Assembly (NCBI GenBank): GCA_937892655.1
Contig: CALBJC010000150.1
Location: 1 to 27,054, forward strand
Length of the DNA: 27,054 bases
Origin: an uncultured Clostridia bacterium
GTDB lineage: Bacteria > Bacillota > Clostridia > Oscillospirales > Ruminococcaceae
Reading direction: 5' to 3'
Shown here piece after piece: positions 15,129 to 22,911 of the stretch. Both the position numbers and the translations under genes were made by a program. The notes under the pieces were generated by a model. It was not told the DNA's origin. It worked only from the letters and a program-made list of their open reading frames with translations, and made no database searches. The stretch's first letter is position 1. Each line of letters begins with the position of its first letter.

Positions 15129-15374
15129 ATGAGATACAAAGAGATCGAGGTTCCGAACTTTGAGATAATTGATTTTAAAAACATCTATTCAGGCAGCTTT
15201 CGTAACATAAACTATAAGATTTTTCCTGATAAAGAAACTGTAAAGGTTGTCATCTGGGAGGGTATGAACTGCCTGGATGAAAGTGAGATTTCAGAGGAAA
15301 AGGAATTTGTCTGGGGCAGAGAGGGCTATGATGAAATGATTGAGTATATCTATTCCCAGCTTGTAAGATACTGA
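15129..15374 (+). CDS. small hypothetical protein, 81 residues
   Basis: An acidic soluble protein (MRYKEIEVPNFEIIDFKNIY ... VWGREGYDEMIEYIYSQLVRY) that I do not recognise. Predicted alternating strands with a C-terminal helix. The ATG follows GGGAGTG at good spacing, directly behind a strong promoter, and the next gene starts 16 bases after its stop, so it is a real first gene of the operon. No membrane segment or signal is visible. Confidence 0.7.
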   Translation: MRYKEIEVPNFEIIDFKNIYSGSFRNINYKIFPDKETVKVVIWEGMNCLDESEISEEKEFVWGREGYDEMIEYIYSQLVRY

Positions 15375-15390
15375 TTTCTGAGGTGTGTAA

Positions 15391-16305
15391 ATGTTTGGTT
15401 ATCTGCGTATTTTCAAGCCTATGATGAGGTTTTGCGAATATGATACATATAAGGCTGTGTACTGCGCTCTTTGCAAGAAAATGGGCAAGGAATACGGCTT
15501 TTTATCCCGCTTTACACTAAGCTATGATCTGACCTTTCTGGGCCTTGTGGATATAGCACTCAATGACTATAAGGTGCGTCCGCAAAACCAGAGATGTATT
15601 GCTCATCCGTTTAAAAAGTCGCTTTGTGCTTGCTGTGAAAACGGTCTTGATAATGCTTCAGACTGTATGGTTATCCTTACTCATCATAAGCTTTGTGACG
15701 ATATTGCCGACAGAGGTTTTTTCAAAAAAATAGTTTCATATCTTTATATGCCTATATCAAAAAAATCATATAAAAAGGCAATGGCAAAAAATCCAAAGCT
15801 TGCTAAAACAGTTGAAGAGCAGATGAAAAATCAGCTTTTGCTTGAAAAGGAAAACTGTAGATCCTTAGACCGTGCCGCAGACCCTACAGCGCTTATGACA
15901 GCGGCCTGCTTTGAGAGCATTACAGATGATGAGAAGCAAAAGAGAGTGCTTCATACTCTTGGATATCAGCTTGGCAGATATATCTTTTACTGCGATGCTC
16001 TTGATGATGTAAAGGACGATTACAAAAGCGGCTCTTATAACCCGCTTTTAGCAAATGCAGATATTACCAAAACAGCAAAAGAGCTTTCACAGGATGATTT
16101 TAATAAACTTCGTCAGACAGCGCAGGATGCGGTTATGCTGTCGCTTGGTGAAATGTCAAATGCTTATGTTCTGCTCGATTTGAAAAAATACAAGGATATT
16201 CTTGATAACATAGTTTATCTTGGCTTAAAAAACACGTTTAAGCTTGTATATAATGAAATAAATCTCAAAAAGAAAAAGAATAAACAAAACGGAAAGGAAG
16301 AATAA
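15391..16305 (+). CDS. DUF5685 family protein
   Basis: 304 residues starting MFGYLRIFKPMMRFCEYDTY, then KAVYCALCKKMGKEYG, the characteristic DUF5685 opening. Cys pairs at CALC and CACC suggest metal or Fe-S binding. Two Asp-rich stretches, HHKLCDDIADRG and YCDALDDVKDDYKSGSYNPL, sit in an all-helical context that recalls the metal-binding helices of isoprenoid synthases. That likeness is my observation only. No function is established. A Lys-rich tail ends five bases before the J-domain gene. GAGGTG precedes the ATG. The constant pairing with a J-domain protein suggests a shared job. Confidence 0.85.
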   Translation: MFGYLRIFKPMMRFCEYDTYKAVYCALCKKMGKEYGFLSRFTLSYDLTFLGLVDIALNDYKVRPQNQRCIAHPFKKSLCACCENGLDNASDCMVILTHHKLCDDIADRGFFKKIVSYLYMPISKKSYKKAMAKNPKLAKTVEEQMKNQLLLEKENCRSLDRAADPTALMTAACFESITDDEKQKRVLHTLGYQLGRYIFYCDALDDVKDDYKSGSYNPLLANADITKTAKELSQDDFNKLRQTAQDAVMLSLGEMSNAYVLLDLKKYKDILDNIVYLGLKNTFKLVYNEINLKKKKNKQNGKEE

Positions 16306-16310
16306 ATAAA

Positions 16311-16931
16311 ATGACAGATCCATACAAGATTTTAGGAGTATCTCCGTCAGACTCTGATGAAACAATAAAGGCGGCATATAAGGAGCTTGTGAAAAAGTAT
16401 CATCCTGATAACTATTCTCAGAATCCGTTAGGTGACCTTGCCGATGAAAAAATGGCAGAGATAAATAATGCATACGATGAAATTATGAATATGCGCCGTG
16501 GCTCAGGCTATGCGTCAGGTAGTTCATCTGCAGATTATTCAGGCAGTACAGATTTCAGACAAATCAGATACCATATCGTTCATGGTGAAATCACAAAGGC
16601 CGATGAAATGCTCGAGCGTGTTTCAAGCTCTGCAAGAAATGCTGAATGGAATTTCTTAAAGGGAAGCGTTTGCTACAAGCGTGGCTGGCTCAATGAAGCG
16701 TATGACTACATCAGCGAGGCTGTAAGACAAAACCCTTCAAATCCTGAATATTCAGCCGCCCTCAACAGAATGAACAACTCAAGAAACGGCGGTATGAATG
16801 GTGCAAACCCTAATATCTACAGAACAGATTCATCCATAAACGGCTGTAATGGCTGTGACTGCTGTACAAACCTTTTGTGTGCAGACTGCTGCTGTGAATG
16901 TATGGGTGGCGACCTTATCGCTTGCTGCTAG
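16311..16931 (+). CDS. J-domain protein with Cys-rich C-terminus
   Basis: 206 residues. An N-terminal J domain (2-65) carries the HPD motif at 31-33, so it should stimulate an Hsp70 (DnaK) ATPase. A Ser/Gly linker precedes a TPR-like helical repeat (about 85-150; DEMLERV, EWNFLKGSVCYKRGWLNEAY, EAVRQNPSNPEY). The last 30 residues hold eleven Cys in CxxC, CC and CCC groups, ending GGDLIACC, most likely a metal site or lipidation-type anchor. It is not a full DnaJ, since the Gly/Phe region and classical zinc fingers are missing. It follows the DUF5685 gene by 5 bases and precedes the membrane protein by 7. Confidence 0.9.
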   Translation: MTDPYKILGVSPSDSDETIKAAYKELVKKYHPDNYSQNPLGDLADEKMAEINNAYDEIMNMRRGSGYASGSSSADYSGSTDFRQIRYHIVHGEITKADEMLERVSSSARNAEWNFLKGSVCYKRGWLNEAYDYISEAVRQNPSNPEYSAALNRMNNSRNGGMNGANPNIYRTDSSINGCNGCDCCTNLLCADCCCECMGGDLIACC

Positions 16932-16938
16932 GTGAAAT

Positions 16939-17496
16939 ATGAATAATCAGAATAACCTTAAAAAGCGCAGCTACAAGATTGCGCTTGGCGGCATAGTTTC
17001 ATCGCTGTGCCTTTTGTGTATGTTCTTAACGGGCGTTTTTCCCGTTTTAATGTACGGTCTCCCTGCCATTGCGGGCGTTTTGATGATAGTCATAGTGATA
17101 GATGTTTCAAAAAGCTGGGCATACCTTACTTATTTTTCGGTATCTATACTATCCCTTCTGATATGCCCTGATAAAGAGGCTGCAGTAATGTTTATCGGCT
17201 TCTTCGGATTTTATCCGATACTAAAGTCAACGCTTGAAAAAATAAAGATAAGAAGCGTTGAGTATATATGCAAATTTGCAGTTTTCAATGCGTGTATACT
17301 CATATCTTACTGGGTAATAATCAATGTATTCGGTATAGGTGATATCATTGAAGAAATGGGTGATTTCGGCGATTACGGGCTATTGGTAATGCTTTTAATT
17401 GCAAACGTCACGTTCTTTATTTACGATATTGCCTTAACGAGAATTATAAGCTCTTACATCAACTGGTTCAGACCTAATATCCTGAGAAAAAGATAG
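16939..17496 (+). CDS. multi-pass membrane protein, ECF S-component-like
   Basis: 185 residues with five to six hydrophobic helices. The opening (KIALGGIVSSLCLLCMFLTG, then FPVLMYGLPAIAGVLMIVIV) resembles substrate-binding S components of energy-coupling factor transporters and the related YybS/DUF2232-like proteins. No substrate motif can be named and no EcfA/T genes are here. GGTGAAAT precedes the ATG, and the gene starts 7 bases after the J-domain gene. Confidence 0.65.
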   Translation: MNNQNNLKKRSYKIALGGIVSSLCLLCMFLTGVFPVLMYGLPAIAGVLMIVIVIDVSKSWAYLTYFSVSILSLLICPDKEAAVMFIGFFGFYPILKSTLEKIKIRSVEYICKFAVFNACILISYWVIINVFGIGDIIEEMGDFGDYGLLVMLLIANVTFFIYDIALTRIISSYINWFRPNILRKR

Positions 17497-17511
17497 GGAA
17501 GAGGTTACGCT

Positions 17512-18258
17512 ATGAACAATGTGAACAAAAGAAAAGAAATTAAAAAAGACAATAATAAAGCTACAAAGCTGTCGATCCAGATAATAGCGGTAGTAGTTTT
17601 TATAGCTGTAATGACACTTGTCACCTTACTTTGTATCCCGCTTATAAAGCTTCTGCAAACGCCCGAGGGCAGATTGCAGATAAAAGAAACTGTCGGTAAA
17701 ATGCCTGTTTTATCAGTAATTTTGTATGTTATTCTGCAGGCTGTTCAGATAATAGTGGCTATCATCCCCGGAGGTCCTATGCAGCTTCTGGGAGGTATGC
17801 TTTTTGGCAAGCTGTTCGGCTTTTTATTCTGTATGCTCGGAACGCTTTTGGGTACGGTAATAGTATATTATCTTGTAAAGCTTATAGGCTCGCCTCTTGT
17901 TGAAGCGTTTGTAGCAAAAAAGAATTTCAAAACGCTTAAAATCTTAGAAAACCAAAGGCGTCTTGAAATACTTGTATTTGTAATGTTCTTACTGCCAGGT
18001 ATCCCAAAGGATGCGCTGACGTATTTAGTTCCGCTTACAAAGCTGCCTGCCGAAAGGTTTTTTGTAATATCAACAGTTGCCAGAGCGCCTGCGATTTTTA
18101 TGTCGATAATGGTAGGCGACAGCCTTTCAAAAGGCAATTTTATTCAGTCGGTCATATTCTTTCTTATCCTGGTAGCAGTAGCTACAGTAGGCGTTTTGTA
18201 TAAGGATAAGGTCATCAGCATTTTTAAAAATCAAAAAGAAAAGTTAAAACATAAATAA
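17512..18258 (+). CDS. TVP38/TMEM64 (DedA/VTT) family membrane protein
   Basis: 248 residues. A Lys-rich N-terminus and a TM helix are followed by the VTT signature region: IIPGGPMQLLGGMLFGKLFG, then FLFCMLGTLLGTVIVYYLVK, and later LLPGIPKDALTYLVPLTKLP. The G-x-P and second P-G-x-P-K-D re-entrant loops are typical. The family includes lipid scramblase-like and undecaprenyl-phosphate/phosphatidylethanolamine flippase members. The substrate here is not known. The start has GGAAGAGG upstream. Last gene of the operon, followed at once by a terminator. Confidence 0.88.
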   Translation: MNNVNKRKEIKKDNNKATKLSIQIIAVVVFIAVMTLVTLLCIPLIKLLQTPEGRLQIKETVGKMPVLSVILYVILQAVQIIVAIIPGGPMQLLGGMLFGKLFGFLFCMLGTLLGTVIVYYLVKLIGSPLVEAFVAKKNFKTLKILENQRRLEILVFVMFLLPGIPKDALTYLVPLTKLPAERFFVISTVARAPAIFMSIMVGDSLSKGNFIQSVIFFLILVAVATVGVLYKDKVISIFKNQKEKLKHK

Positions 18259-18295
18259 AAACCGCTTTCATAGCTTGAAAGCGGTTTTGTTTTTA
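18258..18295. terminator. bidirectional rho-independent terminator
   Basis: A 13-bp perfect stem (AAAACCGCTTTCA / TGAAAGCGGTTTT) with a 5-base loop has T-runs on both strands. It lies between the convergent TVP38-like gene and ung, touching both stop codons. Confidence 0.93.
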
Positions 18296-18964
18296 GTTTT
18301 CTATCTGCCAGTCAATAGGCGTTATATTATTTTGTGTTAAAAACTCATTTACCTTTGAAAAATGCTTACAGCCGAAAAACCCGTTATACGCTGAAAGCGG
18401 CGATGGGTGAGCAGATTCAAAAACCCGATGAACAGGGTTTGTTATAAAAGCCTTTTTTGCCCTTGCGTTTGAACCCCATAAAATGAATGCAACGGGAGTA
18501 TCCTTCTGATTTATAAGCTTAATTACGTTATCAGTAAAGGTTTCCCAGCCTTTTCCTCTGTGGCTGTTTGCCTGACCTTTTCTTACAGTAAGCGCTGTGT
18601 TTAAAAGCAGTATACCTTGCTCTGCCCATTTTGTAAGCTCACCATGATTTGGAATATAAAGTCCTAAATCGCTGTTTAATTCCTTATAGATATTTACAAG
18701 CGAGGGCGGAGTCTTTACACCCTTTTTAACCGAAAAGCAAAGCCCGTGCGCCTGCCCAGGTTCGTGGTAAGGGTCCTGCCCGATAATGACTGCCTTTATA
18801 TTTTTGTATGGAGTATATCTGAAGGCATTGTAAATATCATACATATCAGGATAAACAGTATGTGATGAATATTCAGATTTCAAAAATGCTCTTAAATTCT
18901 GATAATATTCCTTTTTGAATTCATCAGCTAAAATGCTGTCCCAGTCGTTATTAAAGTTAATCAT
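18293..18964 (-). CDS. ung: uracil-DNA glycosylase, family 1
   Basis: 223 residues, normal length. It removes uracil from DNA in base excision repair. The water-activating motif is GQDPYHEPGQAHGLCFS with Asp64 in the usual position, and the DNA-intercalation loop is HPSPLSAYNGFFGC. LLLNTALTVRKGQANSHRGKGW and FILWG are further conserved blocks. Its ATG shares one base with the stop codon of the leucine-rich repeat gene (TAATG), so it appears to depend on translation of that gene, and no separate promoter is visible. This is an odd pairing for a repair gene. Confidence 0.96.
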   Translation of the reverse strand: MINFNNDWDSILADEFKKEYYQNLRAFLKSEYSSHTVYPDMYDIYNAFRYTPYKNIKAVIIGQDPYHEPGQAHGLCFSVKKGVKTPPSLVNIYKELNSDLGLYIPNHGELTKWAEQGILLLNTALTVRKGQANSHRGKGWETFTDNVIKLINQKDTPVAFILWGSNARAKKAFITNPVHRVFESAHPSPLSAYNGFFGCKHFSKVNEFLTQNNITPIDWQIEN

Positions 18965-20157
18965 TATTCTTTAAAATCCTTATCGTTGAAATCGTCAATT
19001 CTTGCAAAGAGTGACATTAAAGCACGGCCTATAATAAGAACGCTCACAACCGCAATAACTGTCAGAAGAATAAATTTCTTGTTATCTTCTTTATCTTCGT
19101 TATCGTCTGTAATCTCAGTTTCTTCTTTTTCTGCAATAGCGCCATCGATAACCAGATCATCTGATACAATAGTGTCCTCTGCGCTGTCTGTTGCAGGAAT
19201 ATCCTCGATATCAGGATTTTCGTTATCGAAAATTTCGTCAGGCGCTGGCGGTGTATCCTCAGGAGTACTGTCAGTGGTACTGCCTGGCTGTACAGGTACA
19301 GTTATGTCACCATAAATCTCGCCTGAAATATAATAAACTGCCCAGTTGCCGTCATAATAACCCTTTGCGCCAGGCATAATGTAAAGCTCGCTGTCAAACA
19401 TAAAAGCGTCACTGCCAAGCTTTGGTGCGTCAAGAGGGGAGAGAATAACCTTTTTGAGCGAAGCACAGTCTGCAAAAGCAAAGCTCTTAATTTCTGAAAC
19501 ATTTGCGGGGATCGTGACCTCTTTTAAATTGCCACAGCTGTTAAAGCAGTTTTTCTCAATAGTTTTGAGATTCATAGGCAAGGTGAGAGTTTCAAAGCCA
19601 CAGCCCATAAATGCGCCCTGAGAGATTTCTGTAACATTCTGCGGGATAGTCATATCAACAAGCGAGGTGCATTCTGCAAATGCGTTTTCGCCGATAGATG
19701 TCAGAGTATTCGGAAGTTCTATTTTTTCAATACCGCTACAGCCTGCAAACGCACCGTTTTCGATAGTTGAGATGTTCTGTGGAAAAACAAAGCTTCTGAG
19801 TGATGAAAACTCTGAAAAAGCGTGAGCGCTGATTTTATTATCAACAGCGCTGCAGCCTGAAAGGTCAACGCTTACAAGAGATGAAATAGAGCGGATTGTG
19901 TGAAAATCATCATCTGAAAGTGTGCCGCCTGAAACTATCAAAGAGGTGATTTTTGAAAAATCACTGCTTTTGCCATTAGCCTTTTCAATAGCCTCGTTGA
20001 GAGCTGAGGTTTCAAAGGATGAAACCTCAACCACGCTGTTTGTATCAGATGCATATGCAGCACCCGCAAATGAGCCTACAACTACACCGAGTACCATCAT
20101 TGCAACAATTGCGAGAATTATTATTCTGACAATAAGTTCCTTTTTCTTGTTTCTCAT
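18964..20157 (-). CDS. membrane-anchored BspA-like leucine-rich repeat protein
   Basis: 397 residues. The N-terminus has a signal-anchor helix (about 9-34: ELIVRIIILAIVAMMVLGVV, then ending GAAYAS). About six LRR_5 repeats of 23 residues follow (pattern LTSIGENAFAECTSLVDMTI). An acidic Ser/Pro/Asp/Glu linker (about 285-355) leads to a second TM helix (FILLTVIAVVSVLIIGRALM) with a short cytoplasmic tail. The repeat domain is thus outside the membrane, held at one or both ends. BspA-like repeats mediate adhesion in Treponema and Bacteroidota, and that role is only possible here. AAGGAAA precedes the ATG. The gene has its own promoter with an inverted repeat over the -10 box and leads a two-gene unit with ung. 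Confidence 0.85.
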   Translation of the reverse strand: MRNKKKELIVRIIILAIVAMMVLGVVVGSFAGAAYASDTNSVVEVSSFETSALNEAIEKANGKSSDFSKITSLIVSGGTLSDDDFHTIRSISSLVSVDLSGCSAVDNKISAHAFSEFSSLRSFVFPQNISTIENGAFAGCSGIEKIELPNTLTSIGENAFAECTSLVDMTIPQNVTEISQGAFMGCGFETLTLPMNLKTIEKNCFNSCGNLKEVTIPANVSEIKSFAFADCASLKKVILSPLDAPKLGSDAFMFDSELYIMPGAKGYYDGNWAVYYISGEIYGDITVPVQPGSTTDSTPEDTPPAPDEIFDNENPDIEDIPATDSAEDTIVSDDLVIDGAIAEKEETEITDDNEDKEDNKKFILLTVIAVVSVLIIGRALMSLFARIDDFNDKDFKE

Positions 20158-20178
20158 AATCGGTTTCCTTTCTTAAGA

Positions 20179-20201
20179 TGTGATATAAAAAGTATATCAC
20201 A
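20179..20201. promoter_or_regulatory. 9-bp inverted repeat overlapping the -10 box (candidate operator)
   Basis: TGTGATATA-aaaag-TATATCACA forms perfect 9-base arms with a 5-base centre. It covers the -10 element and the transcription start of the LRR-ung promoter. A repressor could bind here. As RNA the 5' arm would be only partly transcribed, so a DNA operator is more likely than a hairpin. Confidence 0.5.
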
Positions 20202-20219
20202 ATTTTTAAAACATTACAA
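20191..20219 (-). promoter_or_regulatory. sigma-A promoter of the LRR-ung unit
   Basis: Minus strand TTGTAA, 17-base spacer, TATACT, with TGTGA before the -10 (TRTGN type). Confidence 0.78.
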
Positions 20220-20361
20220 CCTTTAAAATTATTTAGTAATATTAACAATAATGCTGATCTTCATTTGTATAATATTTCCTAAAAAGCATTGTTAATATGC
20301 CTAAAAGAAAAAATAAAAAAATGATAGATTTGAACGGGTATACAAAAAGATTTTGAAAATA

Positions 20362-20390
20362 TTGAAATTCGCTTTAGATTGTGATAAGAT
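20362..20390 (+). promoter_or_regulatory. sigma-A promoter of the LTA-synthase-like unit
   Basis: TTGAAA, 17-base spacer, TAAGAT, with TGTGA directly before the -10. Confidence 0.68.
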
Positions 20391-20494
20391 AAGTTCAATC
20401 AGAAGTATATAATTTTGCGGATTTTATAGTAAAAAACCAAATCATAACATACGAATATATAACCCTTTTTGTATCAAATGAAAGGAAGATTTCC

Positions 20495-22369
20495 ATGGCA
20501 TTTATCAAATCCATTGGTCAAAAGCTTAAGTATTTCTTTACCGAATCAGAAGAAAAAACAGCCAAAAGAGAACAAAAGCATCCAAAATATGCAAAGTGGA
20601 TAAAAACAAGAAATGAAAATACAGAAAAATACAAGATGACAAATCTTTTCATTCTCTTGCTTTTCCCTGTGTTTATCACAACAATGGCTGAAATCGTTCA
20701 GATGAAAACTCCGGCAAAGTTTGTTTTATTCTTGTTTGAACGTCCGACAGTAGTTTTATTTAACATCATTTTGTGCTATATCCTTTTCACAATCGTGCTT
20801 TGCGCTGTAAAAAAAGGCTGGATAGCGATTATGGGACTTGGTGTTGCGTATACATTTTTAGCAATCGTTGAGCTTTTCAAGTTCAATACATCAGGTAACC
20901 ATCTTATCTTAACTGATATGACTCTTGCAAAAAACATCAAGAATCTCACAAGCTTTGCGTACATAAAAATCACATTCCCGCTTGTTGTATGTGTTCTTAT
21001 CGTTTTAGCATACATAGCAGCTGCAATTTGGTTTAATCCAAAGCTCAAGCTTTCAGGCGTTAAGCGTGGTTGTACAGCGGCATTTGCTGCAATCGCGGTT
21101 GCAGTTGTAATTTCATCACCATCTCTTGCAATTCCTGTATACTCATTCTTTGATATTGATACATCAGCATCAGACAATGTTTTCAGAATCAATGAAAAGT
21201 TTGAAAAGAATAATTTCTTGGCATTTATTACTCAGACAACAACAGAGTATTTAAACCGTGATGTTAAAGAACCTGAAAATTACGATGCTGAAACTATCGG
21301 CGATATGATCATCGAAAGTGACGAAGCTGTTTCAGAGAACTTTATAAAGCCAAATGTAATTGTAATTATGTCTGAAGCTTTTGCAGATTTCAGAATGTAT
21401 CAGGAACAGCTCGGCTTTGATATGGAAAGCTACCGCTATTTTGAAAGTATCTTGAATCGTGAAGATGTTTACGAGGGCAGAACTATCGTTCCTGCATTCG
21501 GCAGCTATACTGTAAGAACAGAGTTTGAGCTTTTATTCGGTCTCCCTGTAAAATCACTCAAGGACCCTAATATGCCACAGCGTCTGCTCTTAGACCGTCC
21601 ACAGCAGACAATCCCTGCTTACTATAAGGATCTTGGCTATTACACAAGCTATGTTCATACATTCACAGGAACATTCTACTCACGTCAGAGAAGATATGCA
21701 AACTACGGCTTTGATGAACTTGTATTTGAAGATGCATTCCCTGATGCACAGTATTACAAGACATATATGTCAGATAAGGAAATCTTTGATTATATCGAAA
21801 AAACTCTATCTGCTCACGATGAGCCTGTATACCTGCATACAACAACAATGCAGAACCACCAGCCTTACGACAGTGCTGACGGTTCGCAGACAGAGCTTGA
21901 ATACTATCTCGAGGGCGTTACTGATATGACAATGAACCTTGAAACGTTCATTGATAACCTTTCAAAGCTGGATGAACCTACAGTAGTTGTTTTCGTAGGA
22001 GACCATTTCCCATGCTTCAAGGGTGTAAACTCAGTTTACGATCAGCTTGAGATCACATCACAAAACTGCAATACCCTCTATGAACAGACATACTTTATGT
22101 TCAACAACTTCGGTCTTGATTATGACAGCGTTTTGCCTGCAAAGGATGAACCATTCTCAGTATTCTGGATGTCATATCTTGTAATGGACCTTATCGAAGC
22201 GCCGAAGTCAGACTTTATCGATACAATGTCACAGAAGTTTGAAACTCTCCCTGTTTACACAACAAACTATGATAACCAGACTCCTGCTGACGAACAGCTT
22301 GATATGTTTACATACGATATCGTAATGGGCGATAAATTTATTGAGGAAACTGAAAATGAAGGAAATTAA
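20495..22369 (+). CDS. LTA synthase family (sulfatase-fold) phosphoglycerol transferase-like protein
   Basis: 624 residues. A basic N-terminal tail and about five TM helices (to residue 205) precede a large extracellular sulfatase-like domain. The domain begins NVIVIMSEAFADF with metal ligand Glu294, has the presumed nucleophile Thr339 in FGSYTVRTEFE, a conserved TTTMQNHQPY His, and the metal pair Asp503-His504 in FVGDHFP. These correspond to Glu255, Thr300, Asp475 and His476 of S. aureus LtaS. It probably moves phosphoglycerol from phosphatidylglycerol onto a glycolipid or glycan acceptor. Which polymer is made is unknown. AAAGGAAG precedes the ATG. The thioesterase-like gene overlaps its 3' end by 14 bases. 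Confidence 0.9.
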   Translation: MAFIKSIGQKLKYFFTESEEKTAKREQKHPKYAKWIKTRNENTEKYKMTNLFILLLFPVFITTMAEIVQMKTPAKFVLFLFERPTVVLFNIILCYILFTIVLCAVKKGWIAIMGLGVAYTFLAIVELFKFNTSGNHLILTDMTLAKNIKNLTSFAYIKITFPLVVCVLIVLAYIAAAIWFNPKLKLSGVKRGCTAAFAAIAVAVVISSPSLAIPVYSFFDIDTSASDNVFRINEKFEKNNFLAFITQTTTEYLNRDVKEPENYDAETIGDMIIESDEAVSENFIKPNVIVIMSEAFADFRMYQEQLGFDMESYRYFESILNREDVYEGRTIVPAFGSYTVRTEFELLFGLPVKSLKDPNMPQRLLLDRPQQTIPAYYKDLGYYTSYVHTFTGTFYSRQRRYANYGFDELVFEDAFPDAQYYKTYMSDKEIFDYIEKTLSAHDEPVYLHTTTMQNHQPYDSADGSQTELEYYLEGVTDMTMNLETFIDNLSKLDEPTVVVFVGDHFPCFKGVNSVYDQLEITSQNCNTLYEQTYFMFNNFGLDYDSVLPAKDEPFSVFWMSYLVMDLIEAPKSDFIDTMSQKFETLPVYTTNYDNQTPADEQLDMFTYDIVMGDKFIEETENEGN

Positions 22370-22754
22370 AATTTCAACTACCTGTGAAACCCAGTGGGTA
22401 GTAACAGAAAATATGCTTGCCTGCAACGTAGGCAGCGGCGAAGCTGAGGTCTTCTCAACGCCTATGCTTTGCGCATTGATGGAAAACGCTGCAATGCACG
22501 CGCTCGATGAATTTTTAGAGGGCGATGAGACTACAGTAGGTACCTTTATGGAGCTTTCTCATACTGCGGCTACTCCCCACGGAATGAAGGTGTGGGCAAC
22601 AGCTGAGATAACAGCAGTAAACGGCAGAGAGATTACTTATTCTATTACAGCCTATGACAGCTGCGGCGAGATAGGAAAGGCTACTCACAAGAGATTTGTA
22701 GTCTTAAAAGAAAAGTTTTCTCTAAAGGCAAAAGCAAAGCTTGAAGCAAACTAA
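22356..22754 (+). CDS. FlK-like hotdog thioesterase
   Basis: 132 residues. The sequence FSTPMLCALMENAAMHAL, then TVGTFMELSHTAATPHGMKV, is the signature of the fluoroacetyl-CoA thioesterase-like hotdog family, with the Thr, Glu and His catalytic set kept. Most bacterial members do not act on fluoroacetyl-CoA, and the natural acyl-CoA is unknown. The ATG start was chosen because GAGGA lies 9 bases upstream. The longer TTG frame would start within that site. It overlaps the LTA-synthase-like gene and ends at a strong terminator, so the two form a short operon. Confidence 0.88.
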   Translation: MKEIKISTTCETQWVVTENMLACNVGSGEAEVFSTPMLCALMENAAMHALDEFLEGDETTVGTFMELSHTAATPHGMKVWATAEITAVNGREITYSITAYDSCGEIGKATHKRFVVLKEKFSLKAKAKLEAN

Positions 22755-22763
22755 AAAGGTAAG

Positions 22764-22793
22764 ACGGATCTGATTTTTCAGGTCCGTTTTTTT
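22764..22793 (+). terminator. rho-independent terminator after thioesterase gene
   Basis: A 10-bp stem (ACGGATCTGA / TCAGGTCCGT, one G-U pair) with a TTTT loop is followed by seven T. Confidence 0.93.
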
Positions 22794-22840
22794 ACATATT
22801 ACTCCAGAAAAAATTTTTATACGATTTATTAATATAGTAT

Positions 22841-22869
22841 TTGACATCAACGATTTAATGTGATAAAAT
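22841..22869 (+). promoter_or_regulatory. sigma-A promoter of the zinc-ribbon gene
   Basis: Consensus TTGACA, 17-base spacer, TAAAAT, with TGTGA before the -10. Confidence 0.8.
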
Positions 22870-22911
22870 AATTATGTATCAATATTTTGTATAAATGGGG
22901 TGCATGTAACA

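Larger units (their letters stand above)
20158..20494. other. divergent intergenic region, 337 bases
   Basis: An AT-rich stretch with no coding frame holds the leftward promoter and inverted repeat for the LRR-ung unit and the rightward promoter for the LTA-synthase-like unit. The rightward leader of about 95 nt (20398-20494) shows no strong hairpin. Nothing else was recognised between about 20225 and 20355. Confidence 0.7.

Noticed and set aside
18986..19379. Plus-strand Ser/Ile-rich frames opposite the LRR protein linker
   Set aside because: They arise from the low-complexity acidic linker of the real gene read in antisense.
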